From: CAIMWS01 sp964409245
GTDB lineage: Bacteria; Verrucomicrobiota; Verrucomicrobiia; Limisphaerales; UBA1319
Length of the DNA stretch: 64,000 nt
Direction: 5' to 3'
Assembly: GCA_964409245.1 (NCBI GenBank)
Contig: CAYPCQ010000011.1
Coordinates: forward strand, 34,422-98,421
Part shown: in pieces, positions 12,093 through 20,968 of the stretch
Numbering within the stretch: position 1 is the first letter of the stretch
How the letters are laid out: each line of letters begins with the position of its first letter
Notes under the pieces: model-generated
Seen by the model: the letters and a program-made list of their open reading frames with translations, nothing else
Told to the model about the DNA's origin: nothing
Database searches by the model: none
Program-made: the position numbers and the translations under genes

Positions 12093-13964
12093 ATGGATAG
12101 TTTCCTGGGCCATCTGCGGCATTTTGCCTGGCCGTACCGGGGGCGCATGGCCTTGGGGGTGGCCTGCGGTGTCCTGGCGGGCTTCGCCGAGCCGCTGCTG
12201 CTGCTGACCATCGTGATGGTGTTCAAGGTGGTTTTCCCGTATGCCCAGGACACCGCGCTGGAGCAGCAGCTGACCCGGTTTTTCGCTTTTGCCCAAAATG
12301 TGGTGGGGCACGTCAAAGGGTGGTGGCCGGCGCTGGCCGGCTGGCTGCAGGCGATGGTGCAAAGCCTGCAAACCTGGAGCACCTCGCGCACAGGGCCGGG
12401 ATCCACGGGCGGTTTGATCCTGCTCGTCGGCGCCATCCCGGCGGTGATGCTGGTGCGGGGGGTGCTGACCTATCTGAACAGCTACCTCATCAACTGGTCG
12501 GCGGCCCGCGCGGTCAGCGATTTGCGCACCCGCCTGTTCACCCATCTGATCCACCAGCCCATGAGCTTTTTCACCAGCCACAGCACGGGGGAGCTGATTT
12601 CCCGGGCGGGCGACATCTCGGTGTTGCACACCATCTTCAGCGTGGTTTTGCCGGTGATCACCAAGGAGCCGTTCACCGTGGTTACCTATGTGTTTGTGCT
12701 GTTCTCGCTGCAGCCCGGCTTGTCCCTGGTGGCGCTGCTGGGCCTGCCGCTCTGCCTGGTGCCCGTGGTGATTTATACGGGCAAAATCCGCAAATCGAGC
12801 GCGGGCATCCAAAACCAGTATGCCGAGCTGTCCCAGCTGATGCATGAATCCTTCAGCGGCAACCGCATCATCAAGGCGTATAATATGGAATCGGCCATGG
12901 TGGGCCTTTTCCGGCAGGCCACCCGCAAGTTCATCAGCCACTGCATGCGGGTGGTGCGGTCCCTGGAAATCCCCGGGCCCATGATCGAGGTGGTGGGCGC
13001 CCTGGGGGTGGCGGGCATGTTCATTTTCGTGGCCCGCGTCGATAAAAACCCCAACCCAGCCAATTTCCTGGGCTTTGTCGTCAGCTTGATCGGCCTCTAC
13101 CGGCCCTTGAAGTCGCTGACCCGGCTGCACGGGCAATTTGTGCAGGCCAAATCCGCCAGCCTGCGCGTGTTCCAGTTGCTGGCCACCAGCAATACCATGC
13201 CGGAGCCAGCCCAGCCGAAACCGATCCAGGCCGCGGGCGCGGAAATCCGCTTTGAAAACCTGCAGTTTGCCTACGCGGACAAGGTGGTGCTGCGCGATTT
13301 CAACCTCACCGTCTCGCCCGGTCAAATGGTGGCCCTGGTGGGCACCAGCGGCTCCGGCAAAACCACAGTGGCGAACCTCCTGCTCCGTTTCTATGATCCC
13401 CAGCAGGGCCGGATCCTGATTGGCGGCACGGACATCCGCGAAGTTTCGGCCCGCGACCTGCGCGGCCAGATCGCCCTGGTGTCCCAGGAAACCATCCTCT
13501 TCAACGAGACCATCAGCTACAACATCAGCCTGGGGCGGCCGGGTGCTTCCCGGGAGGAGATTGAGACGGCTGCCAAACACGCGCTGGCCCACGAATTCAT
13601 AATGCACAAGGAAGCCGGGTATGAAACCGTCATCGGCGAGCGGGGTGGATCGCTTTCAGGCGGGCAGCGCCAGCGGCTGGCCATTGCCCGGGCCATTCTG
13701 AAAAACGCGCCGATCCTGATCCTGGACGAGGCGACGAGCATGCTCGACACCGAGTCGGAGCGGGCCGTCCAGGCCGCCCTGGAGGATCTGATGGCCGGCC
13801 GCACCACCATTTGCATCGCCCACCGGTTGTCCACCATCCAAAAAGCCGATGTGATCGTGGTGATGAGCGAGGGGCGCATTATCGAGATGGGCCGCCATGC
13901 CGATCTCATCCAGCAAAACGGCTCCTATCGCAAGCTCCACGACCTGCAATTCCAAGCCGTTTGA
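12093..13964 (+). CDS. ABC exporter, MsbA-like half transporter
   Basis: 623 residues from the ATG at 12093. The frame extends 32 codons upstream, but that part is Trp/Pro/Arg-rich and unlike an exporter N-terminus, whereas FLGHLRHFAWPYRGRMALG is a typical start. The membrane domain (residues 1 to about 345) has six helices plus a long loop after helix 1. The nucleotide-binding domain has Walker A GTSGSGKTT (417-425), Q loop (ALVSQETILF), signature LSGGQRQR, Walker B PILILDEATS, and H-loop IAHRLSTI. All catalytic residues are present. Such homodimeric exporters flip lipid A precursors, lipids or drugs across the inner membrane; MsbA-like lipid export is the most likely role in a Gram-negative-type cell, but this is inference. 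It converges on the gene at 13984 with only 19 bases between. Confidence 0.85.
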   Translation: MDSFLGHLRHFAWPYRGRMALGVACGVLAGFAEPLLLLTIVMVFKVVFPYAQDTALEQQLTRFFAFAQNVVGHVKGWWPALAGWLQAMVQSLQTWSTSRTGPGSTGGLILLVGAIPAVMLVRGVLTYLNSYLINWSAARAVSDLRTRLFTHLIHQPMSFFTSHSTGELISRAGDISVLHTIFSVVLPVITKEPFTVVTYVFVLFSLQPGLSLVALLGLPLCLVPVVIYTGKIRKSSAGIQNQYAELSQLMHESFSGNRIIKAYNMESAMVGLFRQATRKFISHCMRVVRSLEIPGPMIEVVGALGVAGMFIFVARVDKNPNPANFLGFVVSLIGLYRPLKSLTRLHGQFVQAKSASLRVFQLLATSNTMPEPAQPKPIQAAGAEIRFENLQFAYADKVVLRDFNLTVSPGQMVALVGTSGSGKTTVANLLLRFYDPQQGRILIGGTDIREVSARDLRGQIALVSQETILFNETISYNISLGRPGASREEIETAAKHALAHEFIMHKEAGYETVIGERGGSLSGGQRQRLAIARAILKNAPILILDEATSMLDTESERAVQAALEDLMAGRTTICIAHRLSTIQKADVIVVMSEGRIIEMGRHADLIQQNGSYRKLHDLQFQAV

Positions 13965-13983
13965 AATCCCCGCCGGGCAATTG

Positions 13984-15516
13984 CTAACCCGGTGCGGCGC
14001 GGCGCGATTGCCGCTTGGCGCCGCCGCTAGTGGCCGCCCGGGACGGGCTGGGGCAGTTTTCCGGGATGAACGGTTTGAGGAAAGGGGGGAGGTCGGAGCG
14101 CCCGCTTTTTTGGTAGTCGCGCAGGAGGCTTTGAGCCGTGGCGCCGGGTTCCAGCTGGCGCACGGTGGTCAGGAAACGGAAAAGCAGCTCGCACAGTCGG
14201 AACAAGGCGATGCTGTGGCCCCGGCCTTCCCGGGCGAACAGCCAATCGCTCCATTCCAGAAATCCCGCAAAGGCGGAGGTTTGCTGATGCCAAAGCAAAG
14301 GCGTGGCGCTGAGGAAATTGCCGCTGTTGGCCACCAGATCCCAGGTGCGGGCGAACCGGCGCAGGCGGGTCATCTCTTCAAACGTCAAAGTCCGGTTCCG
14401 CAGCAGCTCATAAGGGGGCAGCGGGCTGTAAACCATGCCCCATTCCGCATCGTGGCGGGCAATGGGCGCCCCGCGCAGGCGTTTCAAGATCCCCACCTGG
14501 ATTTCCTGGGGATCCAGCGCCAGCAGTTGGTCGAATCCGGCGGCGAAGCTGGCCATCGTTTCCCCGGGCAGGCCGGCGACGAGGTCGGCGTGCAGGTGGG
14601 CCTGGGTGTGCTGGCGCAGGAAATGAAAATTCCCGAGGACCCGGTGGTAATCCTGGCGCCGGTTGATGCGCGCGGCGACCTCGGGATTGAAAGTTTGCAC
14701 CCCGATTTCCAGCTGCAGCATGCCCGCGGGAAACTGCCGCAGCAAATCGCGCAGCGATCCAGGCAGGCGGTCCGGCGCCAGTTCGAAGTGCAGGAACAGC
14801 CCGGGCTGGCGGCGGGCCAGGAAAAATTCCAGGACCGCGCGGGCCAGGCGCAGGTTCACGTTGAACGTGCGGTCCACGAATTTGAAATGGCGCGCTCCCC
14901 GTTGCAGCAGGCGGTCCAGGCTGGCCAGCACCGCCGCCGGCGGAAAGTTTCGCACTGGAACCTCCAGCGCGGATAAGCAAAATTCGCAGCCAAAAGGGCA
15001 GCCGCGCGAAGTTTCCACGTAGGTGATGCGGTGCCGCAGATCGTCCTCGCCATACCATTCATACGGCAGCGCCACCTGGCTCAAATCCGGGATGGGGGAG
15101 GGGATGATCCCCCGGGCGGGCGGTGCGCCCGCCAGGATTTGGCGGCAGACTTCCGCAAATTTCAAATCCGCTTCGCCGGTGATGACATAATCCGCCAGTT
15201 GGGCAATGGCTTGCGCGCCGGTTTCAAAGCTGATCTCCGGGCCGCCCAAAATCAGGATCAGGCCGGGCTCCAGCCGCTTCAGGATGGCCGCCACTTCGCC
15301 GGCCAGGGTGACGTTCCAGATATACACGCCCAGGCCCACAATCCGCGGCCGCCTGGCCAGGATTTCCTCCACCATTTCCAGCGGCCGCCGGGTGATGTCG
15401 AATTCGGCGATTTCCGCCCGGGCCGCCAGGCTGCCCAGGTTGGCCATCAAATAACGCAGCCCGAAGGCGGCGTGCGGGAATTTGGCGTTGAGCGCGGTGA
15501 GCAGGATATCGGGCAT
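13984..15516 (-). CDS. B12-binding-type radical SAM protein (DUF4080-like)
   Basis: 510 residues. Residues 1-125 form a Rossmann-like cobalamin-binding-type domain (LTALNAKFPHAAFGLRYL, VGLGVYIWN, LILGGPEISFE, VITGEAD), followed by a radical SAM barrel with the CX3CX2C cluster Cys173, Cys177, Cys180 in RGCPFGCEFC. The C-terminal 150 residues are helical and of the DUF4080 kind. It lies 21 bases after trpA on the same strand, so co-transcription is likely, but a role in tryptophan synthesis is not implied by the family. These enzymes are largely uncharacterised; the reaction and substrate are unknown. I see no DxHxxG lower-ligand motif, which is common for this subgroup. Confidence 0.82.
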   Translation of the reverse strand: MPDILLTALNAKFPHAAFGLRYLMANLGSLAARAEIAEFDITRRPLEMVEEILARRPRIVGLGVYIWNVTLAGEVAAILKRLEPGLILILGGPEISFETGAQAIAQLADYVITGEADLKFAEVCRQILAGAPPARGIIPSPIPDLSQVALPYEWYGEDDLRHRITYVETSRGCPFGCEFCLSALEVPVRNFPPAAVLASLDRLLQRGARHFKFVDRTFNVNLRLARAVLEFFLARRQPGLFLHFELAPDRLPGSLRDLLRQFPAGMLQLEIGVQTFNPEVAARINRRQDYHRVLGNFHFLRQHTQAHLHADLVAGLPGETMASFAAGFDQLLALDPQEIQVGILKRLRGAPIARHDAEWGMVYSPLPPYELLRNRTLTFEEMTRLRRFARTWDLVANSGNFLSATPLLWHQQTSAFAGFLEWSDWLFAREGRGHSIALFRLCELLFRFLTTVRQLEPGATAQSLLRDYQKSGRSDLPPFLKPFIPENCPSPSRAATSGGAKRQSRRAAPG

Positions 15517-15537
15517 GAGCTGGCGCGGGGCGGGGCC

Positions 15538-16350
15538 TCAAAGCGGGCGCGGGCCGCCCTTGATGGCCAGGGCCAGCGGGCGGGTGAAAGCGGCGACCTT
15601 TTGCGCCAGGTCCGGGCTCGAGCCGCCAGCGGCCACCTGGTTGACGATGGCGCTGCCCACCACCACGGCATCGGCATGCGTGGCGGCGATCCGGGCCTGT
15701 TCCGGGGTGGAAATGCCAAAGCCAACGGCAATCGGCAAAGCAGTATGGGCCCGGATTTGGGCGATTTTTTCCGGCAGGTTTTGGGCCACCTGGTCCTGCA
15801 TGCCGGTGACCCCCTCGCGGGACACATAGTAAAGGAATCCGGCGCCATGCCGGGCAATCAGCTCCAGCCGCTCAGGCGGCGTGGTGGGGGCGACCAGGTA
15901 GATCGGGCACAGGCCATGCTGTTTCATCAGCGCATCGTAGGGGCCGGACTCTTCCGGCGGCAGATCCAGGATCAGGATGCCATCCACCCCGGCGGCGGCT
16001 GATTCAACGATGAAGCGCTCCAATCCCAGCCGGTGGACGAGGTTGAAGTAAATATATAACACCAGGGGCAGGCCGCTGCGCTGGCGGATGGCCGCCACGG
16101 TTTCCAGAACCTTGCGCGGGGTGGTGCCGGAGGCCAGGCCGCGTTGGGCGGCCAATTGGTTGACCACGCCGTCCGCCAGCGGATCGCTGAACGGAACCCC
16201 CAGCTCGAGCACATCCACGCCCGCCTCTTCCAAGGCCCAGGCCAGATCCCGCGTGGCGTCCAAATGGGGATCGCCCGCGCCGATGTAAACCACCAGGCCT
16301 TTTTCCCGGCGCGCTTTCAGCGCCGAAAACCGTTCAACAATCCGATTCAT
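15538..16350 (-). CDS. trpA: Tryptophan synthase alpha chain
   Basis: 270 residues, the normal length. The alpha subunit cleaves indole-3-glycerol phosphate to indole and glyceraldehyde 3-phosphate, passing indole to TrpB. Catalytic Glu49 (VLELGVPFSD) and Asp60 (PLADG) are present at exactly the numbering known from Salmonella TrpA. The phosphate-binding loops VGFGIST and VVGSAIVN are intact, as is LDLPPEE. The N-terminal strand reads VYIGAGDP where many homologues have T or L before GDP, a mild variation. trpB is not adjacent: upstream lies the divergent DUF1638 gene, downstream the radical SAM gene. Isolated trpA is common in lineages with dispersed trp genes. Confidence 0.95.
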   Translation of the reverse strand: MNRIVERFSALKARREKGLVVYIGAGDPHLDATRDLAWALEEAGVDVLELGVPFSDPLADGVVNQLAAQRGLASGTTPRKVLETVAAIRQRSGLPLVLYIYFNLVHRLGLERFIVESAAAGVDGILILDLPPEESGPYDALMKQHGLCPIYLVAPTTPPERLELIARHGAGFLYYVSREGVTGMQDQVAQNLPEKIAQIRAHTALPIAVGFGISTPEQARIAATHADAVVVGSAIVNQVAAGGSSPDLAQKVAAFTRPLALAIKGGPRPL

Positions 16351-16520
16351 GCCGGTAATTTGTGGCCATCCCCGGGGGGACGCAAGGAGTTTGTCGGGAA
16401 CCGGGCGGCGTTTTTACGGTGGAGCAAATGGCTTGCGCGGGTTGCGGTCCGTGGCCTATCGTGGCCCGGTGGCTGGCGGCCTCCCGGGAGCCGGCCGCGT
16501 CCAAAGAATGGAAGACGACC

Positions 16521-17279
16521 ATGTATCTTAAAATATTTGCCTGCGAAGTGGCGGTTCGTGAAATCGGGTATTGCGCCGCTTTCTCCCCCCATATCCTGGA
16601 CTTGGAATTCCTGCCGGTGGGGCATCATGACGAACCCAAGAACGGCCAGGCCGATCTGCAGCGGCGGCTGGAGGCGGTGCCCGCCGGCAAGTTCGATGCC
16701 ATCCTGATCGGATACGGCATCTGCAATTTGATTTTGAATGGCTTGAAAGCCGTCAACACCCGGCTGATCGTGCCCCGGGCCCATGATTGCATCACCCTGT
16801 TTCTCGGATCCAAGGAACGCTACCAACAGGTTTTCGACACCTGCCCCGGAACGTATTACTTCACTTCTGGCTGGCTGGAATTCCCGACGCGCAAGGCGCG
16901 CGCCAAAGGCGGCCAGGTGCCGGTGGAAGATGTCGGTTCCCAGGCTTCGCCCTTTTCGCTTGGGAAAACGTTCGCCGAGCTGGCCGAAAAATATGGCGAG
17001 GACAATGCGCGCTACCTGATTGAAGTCACCGCGAGCTGGACGGAAAGTTATAAGCGCGGAACCTTGATTGGATTCGGCTTCAACCGCCATCCCGGCTTGC
17101 GCAACCAGGTGGCCAAAATCTGCGAAAAGCATGGCTGGCAAATGGATGAGTTGGAAGGCGACCTGGGCTTGTTCCAGCGTTGGTTATGCGGCGAGTGGAA
17201 TCCCAAGGAATTCCTGGTGGTGGAGCCGGGGCAGTCCGTGGCGCCCACTTACAATGAAAGCGTCATCGAGGCGCGTTGA
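16521..17279 (+). CDS. DUF1638 family protein
   Basis: 252 residues from the ATG at 16521; the frame continues 53 codons upstream, but that region overlaps the promoter side of trpA and has no conserved look. The protein starts YLKIFACEVAVREI and carries the family hallmarks GYGICN, PRAHDCITLFLGSKERY and CPGTYYFTSGWLE, with several conserved Cys and His residues that could bind a metal or cofactor. No membrane segment or signal peptide is seen. The biochemical function of DUF1638 is not established; homologues often occur near corrinoid or methyl-transfer genes in anaerobes, but no such gene is next to it here. It is transcribed divergently from trpA. Confidence 0.8.
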   Translation: MYLKIFACEVAVREIGYCAAFSPHILDLEFLPVGHHDEPKNGQADLQRRLEAVPAGKFDAILIGYGICNLILNGLKAVNTRLIVPRAHDCITLFLGSKERYQQVFDTCPGTYYFTSGWLEFPTRKARAKGGQVPVEDVGSQASPFSLGKTFAELAEKYGEDNARYLIEVTASWTESYKRGTLIGFGFNRHPGLRNQVAKICEKHGWQMDELEGDLGLFQRWLCGEWNPKEFLVVEPGQSVAPTYNESVIEAR

Positions 17280-17458
17280 GCCGTGTCCCTGCCATCGGCG
17301 CAGTCGTGCTGGCCGGGTCTTTTAGTGCAAAACCTTCGCCACTTGCAAATTGTTTTAAGAGAGGTTCGCGGCTCACTTCTCGTATTGCGCAAGGATCTGC
17401 AGTGCCATCGTTTCCCTCCCAAATATAGGGATCCGGCTGAGCCCGCCGTGAAACATTT

Positions 17459-18169
17459 TCAGACCAAGTCGGATGGGAGGGGCGAAAACTCTGGCACAGG
17501 ATCTGGCTGGTTTGGGGCTTGCCCGCCAAAGGCTTGGTTCAAACCCCAGCGCCGGGCGTAGGCCAGCAGTTCACGGTCATTGTGCAGGCCTAATTTCTGC
17601 CGGATATTTTTCCGGTGGACGCTGGCCGTGGAGGGCGAAATCTTTAAATGGCTGCAGATGAGGGATTCCTCCCAACCCGAGGCCACCAGGCTCAATACCT
17701 GCAGCTCGCGTTTGCTCAGAATCTTGTGGAAGGCCTCCGGGTGTTTCTGGCATTCGATCTGGGTTTTTTTAAATGCTGGACTGAAAAAATCCCCCCCCCG
17801 CACCACGAGTTGAATGGCTTCCAACCACACCTCAGGGGACTGGTCTTTTTCGATAAATCCATGAACACCGCTTTCCTGCACCCGCCAGATCGTCCAAGGA
17901 TCCACCCGGCCGGACATCATCAGGATTCGCAGGTCAGGCAGCTGTTTCAGCAGGTTTTTGGCCAGTTCCAATCCATCAACCCCGGGCAAGCCGACATCCA
18001 TGAGGGCCAGATCGGGCTTGGTGGTTAAGCATAGCTGCAAGCCTTCTTCAGCAGAAGTAGCCCAGCCAGCCAGTTGGCAATCCAACCGCTGGAGAAGCCA
18101 CGCTTCCACCGCTTCGGCCATGAACCGCTGGTCTTCCACCAGGACGATGCGAAACGTTGCCTTGCCCAT
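17459..18169 (-). CDS. NarL/FixJ-type response regulator with LuxR HTH
   Basis: 236 residues from the ATG at 18169, chosen because MGKATFRIVLVEDQ is the usual lead-in to a receiver; an ATG at 18196 and a TTG at 18208 are in frame upstream. Receiver about 1-120: acidic pair in VEDQ, acceptor Asp in LMDVGLPGVDG, Ser in MMSGR, Lys in FIEKDQSP. LuxR-type helix-turn-helix about 150-215: LSKREL start, GWEESLICSHLKISPSTASVHRK recognition region shortened to the family core SVHRKNI, then KLGLHNDREL. It should bind DNA as a phosphorylation-dependent dimer. No kinase is adjacent. Overlapping inverted repeats just upstream (18213-18236) could be its own operator. Confidence 0.88.
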   Translation of the reverse strand: MGKATFRIVLVEDQRFMAEAVEAWLLQRLDCQLAGWATSAEEGLQLCLTTKPDLALMDVGLPGVDGLELAKNLLKQLPDLRILMMSGRVDPWTIWRVQESGVHGFIEKDQSPEVWLEAIQLVVRGGDFFSPAFKKTQIECQKHPEAFHKILSKRELQVLSLVASGWEESLICSHLKISPSTASVHRKNIRQKLGLHNDRELLAYARRWGLNQAFGGQAPNQPDPVPEFSPLPSDLV

Positions 18170-18212
18170 CGCTTTGAGGTTGCCAGCCGCCGGCATGGAA
18201 ACAAGCAAAAAC

Positions 18213-18236
18213 TACCCTTTAAAAGGTAATCCTTTT
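18213..18236. promoter_or_regulatory. Overlapping inverted repeats upstream of the LuxR-type regulator
   Basis: Two dyads share a half-site: AAAAGG-TAAT-CCTTTT (18221-18236, perfect 6-base arms) and the near-perfect TACCCTTTAAAAGGTA (18213-18228). They sit 44-67 bases before the chosen start, where an autoregulatory operator would be expected. LuxR-type regulators often bind such AT-cored dyads. No binding evidence exists; if translation starts at 18208 the element would be almost at the start codon. Confidence 0.4.
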
Positions 18237-18360
18237 GATGAGGGGCCAGGTCGGGGATCGAGGCGGGAATTGGCCCTGGCCAGGCCCAGGATTGGTGGCG
18301 CCGGTTGAGTTTTTCAGCGATTTAAGGGCAGCCCACGATGGGGATTTGGGAAAACGGGAT

Positions 18361-20961
18361 TTAACGGGTTTCGATGGCCAGGAGCCGGACTTCCTGCGGA
18401 TTCAGCGACAGGGTGGTATTGGCCACGGCATGGAGGGTGCCGGTGATCAGCTCCCGGAATTCTGGCCGGCGAATCATCCCCTCGGCGGTGGCCTCCAGCC
18501 GGATGTCGCCCGATTGGCGGGCGGCGCTGTCGTTGAAAACGGTGAAATACATTTTTCCATCCTGGCCAGGGCCAAAACGTTCCATGAACAGGGATGGATT
18601 GGTGGCCGTGGCCAGCGTGACGGGCTGCCATCCGGCTTCCGCAACCGACTTGATGAGCGGCAGGTATTTTTTGAAAAGCGGCCGGTCCCGGTCATACCAT
18701 TTGGGGTTTTCCCAATAGGGGTTTTCCGCTGCGTTATGGCTGAACATGCCGGGCCAGAATCCCAGGAACAAGCTGCGTTGGAAATATTTCTCCACCAATT
18801 CCGGTTTAAAGCGGTCATAATCGGTGTTCATCAGCAGCAGGTATGGTTTGGGGCCGGACATGGTCCGCCATAAATCCATTTGCGGCATGGAGGCGGGGCG
18901 GTATTGATTGCCGGAAAGCCAATCGGTTTCAGTGCCCATCACATCCAGCCACGGGCAAAGGAACGAGAACCGGTAAGGAACTCCGTTGGCGAAAAGCAGC
19001 TTGCCCAGGCGGTGCAAGTCGTCGGCGATCCAGCGGGTGAATTCCTGGACCGCCAAGCCTTTGAAAATGGCTGGCTGCCTGGAAATGGGGGCAAAAACCA
19101 ACGGAACCGTGGTGTTTTGGAAATGGGCCCGGGAAAAATTGAGATCCGCGGTGACATATCCTTCGAGGGAATCGAGATATTCGCCATCCAGCTGGCCTTT
19201 GGCGGATGGCCCGTAGAGCGTTTGTTTGACTTCGTCATTCCAATAAATGCTGGCCCCGTTTTTCGGCCCCGGCAGCTGCGGATTGGGATTCAAGCTCCAT
19301 ACGGCGCCGCGGCACCAGGGCTCGTCGCGGAAGAGGAGGGAAGGGTTGCCCCACTCGTCCAGCATGGCCGCCTGGCGGGTTACTTCCGCCATCTGGCGGT
19401 TGTGTCCGGCGCCGGTTTGGGCCAGCTGATCCCGGATGCGCAGTGCCTCAAGCTGGGTGCGCGGGCTTTCCTTGGGCATCGGCATCCACCAGGTCATCGG
19501 TTCCGTGTAACGGAAACTGAGGATGGAATTTTCATCGTCAAAGCGCACGTTGTTATTGCCTTCATGGAACTTGAATCCGAAATCGGCCCAGCCGCGCACC
19601 TTGCTGATATCGGTGAACGGCATCCAAAGGCCCTGCTCCTTGGCGCGGCTCAAGAAATAACCGGGGAATATTTCCATCAATTGTTGGAAAGCAGCGCGAA
19701 AACCCCAGCGCGGATCGAAAGGATACACGACAAAACGGAACGGCGCCGCCCCGGGGAATTGGCGGGTTTCCGGGGCCAGGCCAAAATCGAAAGCCAGGCA
19801 AAGCCGCCGCAAATCGGCATGGTAAAAAATACGGTATTGAGCCGGGCAGGCCATGTCGATGGCCAGGGCCACTCCGGTGGTGTCGTTTGCCACCGCCCCC
19901 AGCGGATACAGGGACATGGTTCCGGTGGATCCGCAACGAATGGAAAAGGTGTTGGCGTATTCCACGCCGGGTTGGATGACGCGATCCCGGCGGATGTCGT
20001 CCGCCCAGCGCCATCCGGTCGTTTCAATGGGCAGGGCAAATACCAGGGTGGCGGCGCGGTCGCGGCGGGTGGTATCCAGGAGGTTGCCGCTCACCTCCAG
20101 GTGGCTGGGCTGGGCCCTGATTTCATAAGCCAGCTTCAAACCCAGCGCCACACATTCGCCTTGGGAGAAATCGTGGAAATCCGAATTGGCGGCGGCATCG
20201 CGCACGAGGAATCCGGAAACGCCCGGCGCCTTGGTTGGGGAGGAACTGAGCTTTTGCCCAGCCACTTTCACCATGCCCACCCGGGAATCTTGCATGGTCA
20301 ATTCCAAACCGTTCTGGGTGGAATGAGTCCGGCGGCCAGCATCCATGGTCACGGTGGAGGAGGGGATCTGGACCGCAACTCCTTGAAAAACAAGGCTTTC
20401 GCCCGCAGCCAGTTCCTCCACCGCGAGGTCGTCGAACCACACCCGTCCGGTGTGCCCTCGGAAAAGGCAATAGACGGACAGGGTTTTTACCGCCCGGGCG
20501 GGATAAATCATGAATTCCTGCATTTCCCAATCGTGGGTGCCGCAATGAAAATGGGCGGATTCACCCCACAGCGGCGAGCCATCATCGTAAACCAAATCCA
20601 CATAAAGCGAATAGCCGGGATCCGGGCTGCTGGACACATTTTCAGCTTTGCTCCAGCCGCGCACCAGGATGGGGGACGGCTGGGTGCGATTCATGGAGAT
20701 GGTTTGGACTGCCCCAAGCTGCTCCTGGCCACTGCTTGCGCAGGTGATCCCCCGGCTTTTGCCGCGGCCCGCTTCGCTGGCCGCCGAATATCCTTTTTGA
20801 TAGGACTGCCAGGCGGACGCTTGGGCGGCGCCGCCCTCGGAAAAGTCCCCATTCCGGAGCAAAGAAGCGCCTTTTACTCCCTGCATGGTCTGGAGCACTG
20901 GCGCGCACTGGGCCATGCCCGCCGCGACCAGAACAATACCGATGAGAACGATGGTTTTCAT
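18361..20961 (-). CDS. Large secreted protein, CBM-like N-terminus and glycosidase-like C-terminus
   Basis: 866 residues with a signal peptide (MKTIVLIGIVLVAAGMAQC, cut near residue 19). Residues about 30-185 look like a jelly-roll carbohydrate-binding module of the CBM4/9 style (LLRNGDFSEGG start, VWFDDLAVEE end). The middle, about 200-400, is beta-rich with no family I recognise. The C-terminal half contains barrel-like segments with acidic residues in characteristic positions (QLDGEYLDSLEGY, LCPWLDVMG, LLLMNTDYD), suggesting a glycosidase fold with Asp/Glu catalysis, though I cannot name a GH family. The last 90 residues resemble a C-terminal beta-sandwich. It follows the amidase gene by seven bases on the same strand, so the two are probably co-transcribed and both act outside the inner membrane. 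Confidence 0.65.
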   Translation of the reverse strand: MKTIVLIGIVLVAAGMAQCAPVLQTMQGVKGASLLRNGDFSEGGAAQASAWQSYQKGYSAASEAGRGKSRGITCASSGQEQLGAVQTISMNRTQPSPILVRGWSKAENVSSSPDPGYSLYVDLVYDDGSPLWGESAHFHCGTHDWEMQEFMIYPARAVKTLSVYCLFRGHTGRVWFDDLAVEELAAGESLVFQGVAVQIPSSTVTMDAGRRTHSTQNGLELTMQDSRVGMVKVAGQKLSSSPTKAPGVSGFLVRDAAANSDFHDFSQGECVALGLKLAYEIRAQPSHLEVSGNLLDTTRRDRAATLVFALPIETTGWRWADDIRRDRVIQPGVEYANTFSIRCGSTGTMSLYPLGAVANDTTGVALAIDMACPAQYRIFYHADLRRLCLAFDFGLAPETRQFPGAAPFRFVVYPFDPRWGFRAAFQQLMEIFPGYFLSRAKEQGLWMPFTDISKVRGWADFGFKFHEGNNNVRFDDENSILSFRYTEPMTWWMPMPKESPRTQLEALRIRDQLAQTGAGHNRQMAEVTRQAAMLDEWGNPSLLFRDEPWCRGAVWSLNPNPQLPGPKNGASIYWNDEVKQTLYGPSAKGQLDGEYLDSLEGYVTADLNFSRAHFQNTTVPLVFAPISRQPAIFKGLAVQEFTRWIADDLHRLGKLLFANGVPYRFSFLCPWLDVMGTETDWLSGNQYRPASMPQMDLWRTMSGPKPYLLLMNTDYDRFKPELVEKYFQRSLFLGFWPGMFSHNAAENPYWENPKWYDRDRPLFKKYLPLIKSVAEAGWQPVTLATATNPSLFMERFGPGQDGKMYFTVFNDSAARQSGDIRLEATAEGMIRRPEFRELITGTLHAVANTTLSLNPQEVRLLAIETR

Positions 20962-20968
20962 GATTCAA

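Noticed and set aside
11931..13607. 558-codon minus-strand frame opposite the ABC exporter
   Set aside because: The plus frame has all ABC motifs; the antisense frame is His/Gln/Gly-rich and has no family pattern.
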